Positions 44,011 through 55,499 of a stretch of DNA of 64,000 nucleotides are shown here, piece after piece. The notes under the pieces are model-generated. The model saw nothing but the letters and a program-made list of their open reading frames with translations, was not told the origin of the DNA and made no database searches. Where the stretch lies: assembly GCA_029339195.1 (NCBI GenBank), contig JAPTJF010000105.1, positions 87,737 to 151,736 on the forward strand, written 5' to 3'. Within the stretch, counting starts at the first letter, position 1. The number at the start of each line of letters is the position of its first letter. The position numbers were made by a program, and so were the translations under genes. This DNA is from Micractinium sp. NFX-FRZ. Its lineage: Eukaryota > Chlorophyta > Trebouxiophyceae > Chlorellales > Chlorellaceae.

Positions 44011-47000
44011 ATGGACTTTGAGGAAGCCTTTGCTCGGCTGGAGCGCGTCTTAGCAGCCACGCCCCCACATCAGCGCAGCCTAGAGATGCTGGTGTTTGCG
44101 GCCAGCCACCGCGAGTTCCGGGCCGCCGTGGAGCTGGGTTACGACGCGATGGAGGCTGAGGCGCGGCCCGGGGGCTCGATGGACGAGCAGGCTTATTCCA
44201 AGGTGCAGCACGGGCAGGCGGGAGGGCCCTCCCCAGCCCAAGGCGACATCGGCGGCGGCGCCCCGCGTGGGTAACCGATGCTCAACCCCAACCCTGCCTG
44301 CCTGCCTGCAGCTCAAGCTGGCGTTCCTGCGGGCCTGCGCCCTGGGCATGGAGTCCAATGGAGCCATGTCCCTGCCAGGAGCCGCGCACGGGGCGCTGCT
44401 CATTCACCTAGGGTTTGCACCCCCTGTCAAGCCCCCGGCTGCCGGCGCCGCTCGTGCCTTGGAACTGAGCATCAACAGCAGCTACGGCAGGGCACCCATC
44501 CAGCGTGGGTGCTGCTGCTGGCCCCCACTCGTCTGACCGCCCGCCCGCATGCCCGCCCTCCTTGTGCACGGCCTGTTCTGTGCTTCATGCGTGGGCGGCT
44601 TCGAGCGTGCAGCGGCCCGACGCTCCTGCTGTGCGCGCTGCGGCCTGCCCTGCTGCGGCCAGCAGCACAAGCAGCAGCAGGCACTGCCCACTGTACCTCC
44701 TCTGCATTTGGCTGCCAACCGGGGTTGAGTAGGCCTCACGTTGTTCCCTGCACATCTGCCATGCTGTGGACCTGCAGGCCCGGGCAGCAGCCAGGCAGCG
44801 TATGTGCTGGATTGCTTGGTCACTGGTGTGCTGCTCATGGGCCAGGACAGCGCTGATAGGGAAGCCAGACACAAAGGCAGACTGTTTGGCCTCAGGTGAC
44901 CGCCCTGACTTGGGTGTAAGGACTGAATTGTGTGTGAACTTTTTACTATGGAAGTGTGTGTGCTTGTGCTGCCCATGGCCACCCATGCTGCCAACAGTGT
45001 GAAGCCTGCACCCAGTGCCATCGAACCAACCAAAGCCAGGAAACCTTATCGACGCACTTCCCTGCTTTCATTGCGCTGCAGGCTCTTCACAGACGCATGC
45101 GACCGAGTGTGGCCGCTGCCGGATGTGAAGCGGTCCGCAGCGCAGCTGCTGGCGCAGGGCTGGGTGCCGCTGCCACCAGCGGCAGGCACCAGCGCTGCCG
45201 CAAGCGGGGCTGCCTCCGGCAGCGCAGGCGGCAGCACCGGCAGTGTTTCAGACACAGCCTGGGACGCGGACGGCGCACCCACGCCGCTGGCAGCTGAACT
45301 GGCAGAGCTGCTGCGTGCCGCGCGGCCCGACCTGCCGCTGCGCACGCTGCGCCGCGACCTCGGGGTGCTGCGCTGCGGCCTGCGCGCTTTGGTCGACAGC
45401 TTGGACCCCTCAGCCATGCACTCCCCTGCAGCCCAGGCACGCGTCAAGGCAGGCCTGCTGGACTGCCAGCGCCTGCTGAGCCTGGATCCCGACAGCCTGT
45501 ACCCCCGGGTGGCGGCAGCACAGCTGCTGGAGCACCGGGAGGGGCCTAGCCCGCTGGCGCAGCCGCCAGAGGGGCCGTGGCTGAGGGAGAGCGTGGAGGC
45601 GGCCAAGCGCTCCCAGTGTGAGCCTCCTCACAGACAATTCAGGCTTCTAGGTGCAAAGAAACTGAACCTATAGGGGATCCCCCTGGCGGGGCAGCAGGAT
45701 GGGAGTGTGGTGGGGTGGTGCAGGGCAAAGGGAAGAAGCAGTAGGGTCGAGGGCAGGGGGCAGGGGTAGGGGCGTGACGGCGACGGGCAGGGACACGGGT
45801 TGGAGGGGGTTGAATGCATGGCAGAGGGCTGGTTGAGGGCTGTGCTCTCAAGCTCCCTCAACCCCTGCCGACTTGCTGCCCGCTGCCTGCTGCGCTGCAG
45901 AGTGGCTGGGGTGCAGCTCTCCCCAGCCCTCAACCCCTGTCCCAGCCTCTGCCCTGCCTCGCTCGCCCACACTGCCTCCCGTACCCTACTGCCTCATGCT
46001 ATCTGCCCGCGGGGAGCCTCAAGCTTAGGTAAAGTGACGCCAATCTGCCTATGAGATGCAACATAAAGCTTTCTTCTGGCCAATCTTGCAGGGTGGCTGG
46101 CGGGCATGAAGCTGCAGTTCTTCCTTGCGCTGCGCCTGGTGAGCGCCGCCGAGAGGCAGCTGGTGCGCGGCACCCCGCTGACAAAACCCCACGGTGGCTT
46201 CGCTCATGCGGCAGGCAGGGGCGCTGATGGAGGAAAGCAAGGGCTGGCAGAAGCGGGTCAAGGTACGCCTGGGAGGAAGGGCAGGTTGGAGGGGTGGCAG
46301 TTGCAGGTGATGACGGGCCTAGGAGGGGAATGTTGGGGGAGGGGTTTGCAGACGGTGCTAAAGGCGAGTTCACTTTTGGCCCTGGCAGGAGAGAGGGTAA
46401 GCGGGTGGCAGCGGAGGTTGTGTTGGGAGGGGGCCGCATGCTGAAGGGCTGGGCTTGAGGGCAGCTAGGGAGACGACAGGCTGCTTTGGCCTGGGCGTGC
46501 CTGCACGCACAGCCAGCCTGCCGGCCCACTGCCCAACTGCCCCACCCCTCCTGCCCCGCCCCGCTCTGCCCGCTCCCCCCATGCAGCCGTGGCTGCCCTC
46601 CCGCCGGTACGATGCTGCCGTGGACCGGCGCAAGCAGGTGTCCGACAAGGTGGCCCGCTTCTTTGCCGCCGGCACCATCAACCCAGGTGCGTCGGTTGTC
46701 TGCTCTTGTTGGTAGCTGACTGGCGCCTTTGGCTTGGCTTCCTGTGGGCTTCCTCAACCCCACGCCTTTGTGCTGTCATTCTTCACTTCTTCTTCCTGCC
46801 GAGGAGAACAGGCTCCTGCTGGTTTAGGCATGCTGACCATGGGTGCCCGTGGCACCAGCACACGCACCTGCCTCCGCCAAGAGCGCTGTGCAGCTGTGCT
46901 CTGCCCTGCACAGGGCCCGTCCACCCGCTGGTGCAGCTGTACTCTGCGCTCGCTGCGCAGGGCCTGTCCACCCGCTGGTGCAGCTGTGCTCTGCGCTGCA

Positions 47001-47819
47001 CAGGGCCTGTCCACCCGCTGTGCCCCGGCTCCGCCCTCCCTGCCGCAGACCTGCCTGAGCTGAAGAAGCCGACCTGCGACTTCTGCCAGCACGACACCAT
47101 GCACGTGCAAGTGTGCAGCACCTGCAGGAGCGTGCGCTACTGCAGGCAAGTGTGCCCCTTGTACCACCCATCACCCCTTGAGACCCCCCTCTCCCCCCCC
47201 CCACCCCCCACCGCACCCCCCCAAAAACCTCCCCCATCTCCTCCCACCCTCACATCAGTCTTGTACAAAACGCAACTCATATGTACAGCAACCTCTCCCT
47301 ACCCCTGTTTATGCATCTTTTCCCCCAGCCCAAGCTGCCTCTTGGGGGTCTGTATCGCAAGTTTCATTGCGGAGAAACGGACTGTAAACACAAACAAGCA
47401 AGCTTGTGGCGCCCGTGGGGCAAGCCTGTGGGTCGTCAGGCAGCACGGGGTCCGCGCTGGCATCACTCTGCAGAAGCTTATCACACTCGTTTTTGCAAAG
47501 GTTTTGTGCACACTCATTTCGCAGCTGGGTCCTGTGGCAGCCGTGCTCAGCGATGGCCCCACCACAAACTGCGCTCGCCAACCTGAGGCTCGTGCCCAGC
47601 TGCTGCATACACATCTGCATACGCATGTGCAACTGCTGGTGTACAGCCGTACAGCTGCTGCTGGTGACAACACACCTGACCGCTCCTCCATGCACTGCCT
47701 GCAGCCGCGACTGCCAGGTCCGGCACTGGAAGCAGGGCCACAAGCAGGAGTGCGCCCAGGTGGCGGCGCAGCGGGGGCAGGCAGCAGTCGAGCGAGCTGG
47801 CGCCGTGTCCTCTGGCTGA
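44011..47819 (+). CDS. MYND zinc-finger protein
   Basis: Nine exons (44011-44202, 44312-44504, 44778-44895, 45082-45617, 46092-46138, 46215-46262, 46587-46686, 47049-47145, 47705-47819) keep phase and give 481 aa. The C-terminus is a complete MYND finger: CDFC, CSTC, YCSRDC, HWKQGHKQEC. MYND fingers bind short Pro-rich peptides and occur in co-repressors and SET/TPR proteins. The preceding 420 residues are mostly helical, with helices resembling TPR-type repeats (LVFAASHREFRAAVELGYDA, LLDCQRLLSLDPDSLYPRVA), and no SET core. Intron 8, which splits the finger, is GC-AG (CAG|GCAAGT); using it restores the canonical YCSRDC. The short exons at 46092 and 46215 are the least secure. A protein-interaction or regulatory role is inferred. 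Confidence 0.82.
46889..47025. repeat. Intronic 43-47-bp tandem repeat
   Basis: About four copies of a GTGCAGCTGTGCTCTGC...GCACAGGGCC(T/C)GTCCACCCGCTG unit; CCACCCGCTG at 46921, 46968 and 47011. It lies just before the acceptor of the first MYND exon. Confidence 0.85.
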
Positions 47820-48089
47820 CGCCTACTGCCCTCCCCAGGCGCCCTCCCCTGCTGGACCAGCAGGCGCTGCGCCTCCCCCGGGCGCCAGACAGAGCGCATG
47901 ATGTGATGCTGTACATGGTTGCTTGATAGACTGTACATTGGTTGCAAGAATTTGATGCATGTATGGAATAGAGTCACGTGCACAATGGGCGCACAAGAAA
48001 GGAAAAGCAGGGTTGGTCACAACATGGTTACTCATTCTGGGAAACGCGACGACAGAGTCAACACAGGCTGTACAAACGTGGTCAAGTGG

Positions 48090-50250
48090 CTAACGTGCCG
48101 CCTCGGGCGCCGCGGCTGGGGCCGCAGCCGCTCTCCTGGGTGCCGCCTCGCCCAGCAGCCCGCCCACCTCCCCCCTCATGCACCCCAGCCACACCCTCTC
48201 CCCCTCTGGCGTCAGGTGCGTGCCATCTGCAAACTGCTGGGTCGAGCTGGGGTCCAGCCCGCCTCCGCAGTCGAAGAATAGCGCCCCACGGCGCTCGGCA
48301 ACCTCTTTGTACTGTGAGCTGACGCCGCTGGTGTCGATGTAGGCGTTGGGGAGCAGTGCGGACAGCGCCAGACGGGTGGCGGGCCAGTTGTGGGCAAACC
48401 ACTGCATGGGGGCGATGAAAGGTGCAGGGGGAGGCAGGTGAGGGGTGGGTGCGAAGGGGGTCGGCAGATGGGCCGAATGTAGGCCTGCCATGCACGACGG
48501 GCCAGGTGGCGCACTGAAGGTGGGGCACCTGCAGCCTCTAAAGCGTGAGGCCACCCACGCAGCCGCCACAGCCCGGCACCTATGCCTGCACCACCGCCCG
48601 GCCTTCCCCGTCCCCACCTGCAGCAGCCAGTCAATCATGTCTGCTGGGTCCGACTCGGGCACGTATCGAGCATTGTTGTACCCTATCAGCAGCACAACCA
48701 GCCGGGGGGGCAAGCCGGGCGCCTCGCCGCCGTACACCAGCCGGCCCGCCAGCTCCTGCGGTGGGCAGAGGGGGAGGCGATTTGTGGCGTGGTGTAGAGG
48801 GCGGGGAAACTGTGGTGACCTTTGTGGGTGGAGCGCCTGCGCACACATGCCCATCGCCTCTGCCAGCGCCTGCTGGCCTGCACTGTCACTCCGCCTGCGC
48901 ACGTACACGCCTGCTCTACGTTCGCCTCCCCTCTCTCCCCACCCCTCCGCCCCAGGCACTCGACTTCCCTCCCGCCTCGGCACCTCTGTCAGCCCCATTC
49001 CTGCCCTCCACCCTCCCTCTTCCACACCCCAACCCATTTCCCGAACCACTTTCACCGCTTTCCCTTCATCCTCCTCCCCTCGCCCTCCTCTTCTCATTCT
49101 GGCCGCCAGTCCCCAACGCGGCAGTTCGATTAGCACCCCCAACCCCTCCTGGCTGCACGCGCCCCCCCCCCCCCACACACACACACCTCTACCACATCGA
49201 CAGCAACCCTTTCTGGCCGGCCATGGCCCGGGTGGCATCGCTCACACACCTCCACAGTGCTGCCCCCCATGCCCAAGGGAGTGGCCAGCAGCTGGCCAGG
49301 CGGGAGGAGCTCGTCCCACACCTCGTCCCTGTTGTCCCTCATGCCCGCCGTGAGGCTGTCGCCGTACTGGATCAGGTCGTACTGCTGGCCTGCACGGCGG
49401 GCAGGCAGGGCAAGTACGGGGAGCGAAAGTAAGGGAGCATAAGCTTCGAAAAACAGAACTGAGCACTGCAGGGGCACAGACTTGAGTTGCCTGTAGGTAG
49501 CCGAGGCAAGCATTTCCCACCCAGTCGCTCCATCAGTCCACTGCCACCATCAGTCCAGTGCCACCCACCTACCTCCCCCTCCCCGCCCGCTTCCCTGCTG
49601 CCCGCCCGACCCCGACGGGCACGCCCTACCGCCCCCTCTCACCCTCCTCGTTCATGCGCGCCACGTCAATGAGGTTCTGATCGTAGTCATACTGAGACGC
49701 CTCACGCTGCTCCCCCAGGAGCACCCACCCCGGCACCTCTTCAGGATCAAAGTTGGCGGCGCCTGAGGTGGGAAGGGCGGTGTGCCAGAAAAGCGTGTGT
49801 TTTTTTGGGACCAGGAAGGGGCACAGATTGGGGTGACGAGCAACGAAGGGTTTGCAGGGAGCAATGGAGGGCAGGTCAGCAGAACCAAAGTCGGCGGCGG
49901 CTGGCATGGCAAGAACTGAAGTGGTTGAGATGGGGTGGGGATGGTTCATCACGGCGTGCGCAGGAGGGGCGTCAGGAGCAGGAGTGTGAATAGAAGCTCC
50001 GGGGTGAGCAATGGAGAGCAGCCAGCGTTGAGGGCAGTGTGCAGGGTTGCAGTTCTTCCCCAGCCCGGAGGCGAGTGCCGCCCAACTCCTGCCGCCACCG
50101 CCCCTGCCGACCACACCTCTCCGACGCGCCTGCCCTCTGCTGTTGTTCAGCGCATAGCCGCTCACCTGCTGCAGTGAACAACAGCGCACACGTAAAAGCC
50201 AGGAGAACACGCGTGTTCGCCTTTGGTTTGCGGGGCGTGAGCGGGCCCAT
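48090..50250 (-). CDS. Secreted SGNH/GDSL-type hydrolase
   Basis: Five exons (50250-50166, 49762-49643, 49389-49250, 48755-48618, 48401-48090) keep phase and give 264 aa. The N-terminus has basic residues, then a hydrophobic core (VLLAFTCALLFTAAG) typical of a signal peptide. SGNH blocks are intact: YGDSLTAG with the nucleophile Ser, GMGGSTV with the Gly of block II, GYNNARYV with the Asn of block III, and DGTHLT with the Asp and His of block V. The family comprises esterases, lipases and acyl- or acetyl-xylan-type deacetylases; here an extracellular or cell-wall esterase is inferred. The C-terminus ends in an Ala/Pro-rich tail. The substrate cannot be read from sequence. Confidence 0.88.
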
Positions 50251-50968
50251 CTTGAACCTCTGTCGTTCTGCACGATTCTAAATTGTTCGGGTGGAAGTGG
50301 TGTTTGCAGTGTTGCTCGGGGCGATGCGACGCCCGAATTGGAAGGTAGGTTTCTTGAATTGCGCATGCGGGCGCCAGGCGGGCACCTAGTCGCATCCAGC
50401 AGGCGGCGAATGTGAGAGTACCGTCAAAGCTTTCAACACATGTTTTGCACAAGCATCCAGCAAAGGACCAGTGGGCGTCTGCCAGCGGTCTGCTCTGGTG
50501 AGCCGGGTAGCCGCCGCACTGGCGGCAGCGGCAAGCATGAGTGCACTAACCAGCCAACAGGTGTGCAACGGCTTTGATCGCACACCGGCCATGCTCCACT
50601 GCCCAGGCAGCGCCTCGAAGGGCGACACCAGCGCCGATGCAGTGCCCCCACTGCTGGTGCCGCTCATGCCTACTGTTACTGCCACCTGCTCCACGCTTCT
50701 GGTGCTGCCGCTGCCATGAGCACCAAGCACGCGGCCAGCCCGCCCTTCCCTGCCACGGACCCGGACGCCCTGAACGGCCCAAACCAGTGGCAGCCTGCAC
50801 CAGCCGGCATGCACCCACATCTTATTTAAATTGTCTCCTGAAGCGAATGTTACATCTCGGAGTCTGGCTTGTATGCTCCAAGTCTGCTGTATAAGTCATG
50901 TCATGTCGAGTCGAGCCTTCCTGTGCCCTGAGACGCTGCATGGCATCGCCTTGGCCTGCGCAGGCTGG
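50251..50968. terminator. Tyrosinase 3' region and hydrolase promoter
   Basis: About 720 bp without an exon. A TGTAA on the - strand (TTACA at 50850-50854) lies 115 bp beyond the tyrosinase stop and is a good poly(A) signal. The left part should hold the promoter of the SGNH hydrolase. Confidence 0.5.
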
Positions 50969-51985
50969 TCAGTCCCGCGGCAGGTAGGCAGCCATCATCT
51001 GAAAGGGGCAGAGAAGCAGGGCGGTCGTGCCTGTGAGCATGTCACCATACCTTGTACAGGGCACAGGCACGGTAGGTGCACGGGCGCTGCGGCCTGGCAG
51101 CCCACGGGTGACGGTCCTCCGCCCTCTGTAGTGCATGCCTAAAAGTGGTAAGCTGTAAAGGCTAGACTAGCAATACTCTGCCCCTCCCACCCCCACCCCC
51201 TATGCCCCACCTTGCGCAACGCATCTGCTGGCCTCATGCCCCTCCACCGCTCCACGTCAGCATACGTGTACCCAAGCAGCCGCCAGTCCCTGACGTCTGC
51301 GCTAGTGTAGAAAGCGCCCGGGTCCCAGGCGCTGGCAGCGGGCGGCAGCCGGGGGCCGTCCCGAAAGAAGGGCGCCAGCGGGGTGGCAGCGTCAATCTGC
51401 CAGGCAGGGGGCGGGGGGGCAGAGGCGTTTGGTCACCTTGGGTTCGTGCTGGGCATGCCAGCCAGTGGCATGCTGCTGAGCATGCTGCGCATAAGCTGAC
51501 GCCCCGCCCTGCCCCCTTCGTGCCCCGCCCTGCACCCTTGGGGCACAGCCACGCCCTCCACACTCCCACCTCGCACCCTGTCAACACCCTATTGGCATCC
51601 CCACAGGGCCTTACATGCCTGCAATCTCATGGCGGCACACTTCAGGCCCACCCCTCAAGTGCACCCGCCCTCACCTCGCTCCCCTGCGGCACCACCCGGG
51701 TGCCCATGGCGGCGGTGTGACGTGGCACCCATGTGCGCGGGTGCGCCAGCTGCCACATGGCCAGCAGGCGGTCCGTGGACATGTGGATGAGGAAGAAGAG
51801 CGGGTCGAATGCCGATATGCGGGTGTAGGTCTGCAAGCAGACGGGGAGGAAGACGTGAGGGTGTGTGTTGCATTGCAACGACCCCGGGAAGAAGAAGAGG
51901 CAGGGTGGCGGGCGGGCGGGGCAGGGGCCAGGTGGTCAGGAGAGTGGGCAGACGTTCACACAGGCAGGCAGGCAGATGTTGTGGG

Positions 51986-52028
<43 letters not shown>

Positions 52029-54669
52029 CTCCTCCAGCCACAGCAGCATGAGAGCACCCGGCCGTGCAATCCGGCTGTTTCGGCAGCACAGTCCAGCAGC
52101 TGAGCGCGGCGCAGCCGGAGCGGCGGCGCCTCACCAGGTGCCCGCCTGGGCCGCCCAGGCCTCGGTGCAGCAGGTCGTGAACAAACTCTAGGGAGGCCAG
52201 AGGGGCGCAGCGCTGTGGGGCCTGCTAGCAGCTTGCAATGAATGTGTGTGGGGGGGGGGAGGCAGGTTGGGTGAGTCGCAAAAAAACTTGGGAGGAGCGG
52301 CCAGGACGGACGGCCCTGGGATGACTGTAGTGAATACAACGGGGCAAACGCGCAAGAGGAAGCAGTTTGGGGATGGAGATGCAGCGAGGGAGATGACTGC
52401 ACGCAGGGCGGCCAGCGGCGCTCAGCGCTGAAAGGGGCCAGCGGGGGCGACAGGAGCGGCTGCGCGCTTGGGGGCATACAAGGGGAGTGGGGGCAGCCAA
52501 ATCGGGGGCTCGAAGAAGGATGTGTGGGCAGGGGGCATGCAGCTGGCATGCGGCTGGCAGCCCAGTGCATGGGGTGCCATTGTGCCCACCCAACTTCCCG
52601 CTGCCTGACACCCTCTGCCTTCCGCCGTCGCCGTGCCCGGCACACTGCAGCCGACATCCAAGGTCTCCTCATCTCCCAGACCCAGCCCGCCCATCCACTC
52701 ACCCTCAGCGGCGCCTCATGGTTGCTGAAGCAGTACCAGTCCGCCTCTGCCAGTACATCCCGCACACCCTGCCGCCACCGTGCGGCACTGCAGGCAGGCA
52801 GGCAGGCAGGCAGTCTGAATCAGGGAGTGAGGCAGACAGCACAAAGTGAGGCAGCATAGCGCGGTAGCGCGTACGCTGCTGACAGGTGTTGCCGGGTGCA
52901 CACCCACAGCTGCTGCTGGGCGCAGATGCTGGGCAGGCCAGCGGCGGTTTCAGCGCCTGTGCATGCCTGCGTCTGCCCAGCTCCGCAACGCAACGCAGTC
53001 TTGCCTGTGCTGCAGCACCGATGCATTGAGAGCTGACACGTTGCTTCCCCCGCCTGTTCCCAACAGAGAAGGCCAGCGCAGGGTTAGGGTGCCACGCCGG
53101 CTGAACCGGGGGCTGCCATCCGAAGGCAGGCCGGTGTCTGTTGGGAAGCGGTACTGCCTGCAGCGCATGGCCAAGCGTTTTGCTTCCGCTGTTGCGACTC
53201 ATGGCGGGCATTGAATACCAGACAGCAGTGCGGAACACAAGTTGCACGTCGCAGGCGGTGCCCAAGCCTGCGCACGCAACACAGCTGAGCTCAGCCTGCG
53301 TGCAGCCTTGCCTGAAAGGGTTGGCCATGCGCGTGGGGCGTCCAGTGCGGGGGCTCAGCACTCCAAGCTTCTCCTGCAGCACAGGCACACACAGGCAAAT
53401 CGGGCTCTAAAACATCTACCCTCCAACAAGCCCTCCCTCCCCACCGAGGCGATGGAGCTGTCTGCGCCCGCGCCACCTGTCACCTGCAAGCACACACATT
53501 CTGCACTCGCACGTCGCCTGTCTAGCCGCACACTGGAAGTTCACGCCGTCCCTTGTGAGCTAGTCAGTACCTGCACGAAGAACGGCGGGACGCCCTGGGT
53601 GGCAGTTGCTTCCGACGCAAACTCCCAGTACGGCACCCGCAGCGCCTTGGCTGCAGCCCGCCACGCGCGCGCCTGCCCCGGCTGCGCGCGGGCAAACTGC
53701 TCGGCCGCTGCCGCCGCGTCGCGTTGCAGGTGGCTCTCTATGAGCGCCAGGTAGGCGCGGTGCCAGGTGGGGAAGAGCACGTCTCCGTGGTGGCAGTACC
53801 CGCAGTACTGGCGCGTGGCGTTGCAGCGGAAGCCGGGGCGCGTGAGGCCCTGGTAGGGGCGGAAGGGCGCCCCGTGAACGCCCATGAGCTGGAAGAAGGA
53901 GGCGGGGTGGGTGGGCCGCCGGTCCTGCTGGCGGCGCAGGGCCCAGAGGAAGAGGTCCTGTGGCGTAGAAGGGCGGGCAGGGAAGGAAGAAGTGGTCTAG
54001 TTCATAGATCGGTAGTATTACATGGAGTTAAAACACAACAAGCGCCGCCCCGCCCCGGAGGGCTCCCCGATGAAAGAGCGAGGGTGGGTGGGACGGAGGT
54101 GGGGTGATGGGGAGGGGAGGGCGGGGGGTCAGGAGAGCAGCGTGGCGGTGGTGTTGCGCCGCTTATTGGCTTGGTCATCACCCTGCCCGGCACAGAGGGA
54201 CATGGCGGGACTGCTGCCTGGCAGCGGGCATGCAAGCCGAGCTGTCCACCAAATCCCTGGCCCCCGCCTGCGCACCCGCTGCTTAGCATGGGCTGGACTG
54301 CCCATTAGCTGGCTGATCTCCAGCCTTGGGTGCACTGCACAGTGGAAACATGCGGTGCACAGTGATCGCCGTAAGGTGAAAGGCGTGCGTGCAGGCGTGC
54401 AGGCATAGAATCGTGGGGGCTTGGCTTACCTGCGACGCTGCCACCGCTGCTGCCACTGCCGCCGCCGCTGCCGCTGCCTCTCCAAGCGGGGTCACCACCG
54501 ACCGCTGCATTCGGCCCCACTGCGCCTCCGTTTGCAAACCCGCATAGAAGCAGGCAGGAGCAGCACAGCAAGCGCAGGCTGTGCGTTCGTCTGTGCGGGG
54601 GGAGGCGCCCGCGAGCCATTTAAGATCTTTGAGAGTTTGGGGACGAGTGTGACAGATCAATGAACGCAT
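50969..54669 (-). CDS. Tyrosinase (type-3 copper polyphenol oxidase)
   Basis: Nine exons (54669-54430, 53957-53571, 53373-53312, 52787-52703, 52212-52135, 51830-51675, 51396-51211, 51125-51051, 50998-50969) keep phase and give 432 aa. The CuA site is MGVHGAPF followed by HGDVLFPTWH (H-x8-H); CuB is HDLLH (H-x3-H) and FDPLFFLIH. All six expected His are present. NPF and WYCFSN fit the fold. Tyrosinases oxidise monophenols and o-diphenols to quinones. Intron 3 is GC-AG (CAG|GCAAGG). The acceptor of the 52212 exon could also be 52221, adding three residues. The start is uncertain: exon 1 in this frame has no signal peptide, while an overlapping frame from 54619 encodes a good one (see findings). 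The last two exons (25 and 9 codons) rest on phase and splice signals alone. Confidence 0.83.
51960..52028. repeat. GGCA tetranucleotide array
   Basis: About fifteen CAGG/GGCA units in a tyrosinase intron, the longest such array in the window. Shorter relatives occur near 3893-3975, 8293 and 52793. Confidence 0.9.
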
Positions 54670-55499
54670 GGGGTCGTTCTCCGATGAAGTGCGCGTGCCA
54701 GGCGGGTGGCACCGTGCTGTGCTGCGCTGTGCGCCGCCGCTGCCTGCAGGGACGGTCGCATGCCCACTCTCCCTTGGCCTGTGGGCACAAGATCGCTGGC
54801 CGTTTGTCGTGGTGCTGCTCTGATATCAAATCACCAAACGCATAGGTCGCCCTGCACAACCAGAGCCCCTGCCACCGCCGAGCCACCGCCAATCCGTCGC
54901 CCCCCTTGGGCTGATGTGCGCCCAGACAAGGAAGGTACCGAGATAACAGCTTACAAAAGATTGTTCAGAAGTTCTGAAGGGTAGTGGAAAATTCAAGTTC
55001 AAGAATGGAGCAGGGGGGTATGCCAAGCAAGCCGTGGAGCCACGCTGCAACATTACTGAATGCAGCAACCGTTCAAGGAGGCGGGAGTGGTCACGAGAGA
55101 GAGCAGCTGCTGTGGGGTCGCGCAATGCAGGAGTGGTCACGAATTGCGGGGAAATTGCCAGGACTGCCGTGGAGCTGCATATGTCCAAACGCCTCGGCAC
55201 TTGGCAGCCAGCTGGGGCCCACTGCCGACCCCAATACACATCAACGGGCAAAGTCAATGCCAGAGACGTTCAGTCCAATTGGGTGCCTGAACCTCAGGTG
55301 TGGCTGCAAAAGGGGAAGGCGGTGCAAAGCGCTGGTGTCAGGGTGCTGAACTAGCCCATGCTGCTGTAAAAGGGCACCCCAGCCTTCGCATGCCCTTCTC
55401 ATTTGGCTTGTTCGCCGGTTGTGCACCACCCCCCACCCACTACACTGCGCTGCCTCTCCCCAACTGTCATCACTGGCAGCCCATCTGACGTGGCACTGC
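54670..55499. other. Intergenic, possible poly(A) signal
   Basis: About 830 bp between two - strand genes. A TGTAA on the - strand (TTACA at 54951-54955) could end the secreted-protein transcript. The remainder is the tyrosinase upstream region; no exon seen. Confidence 0.4.
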
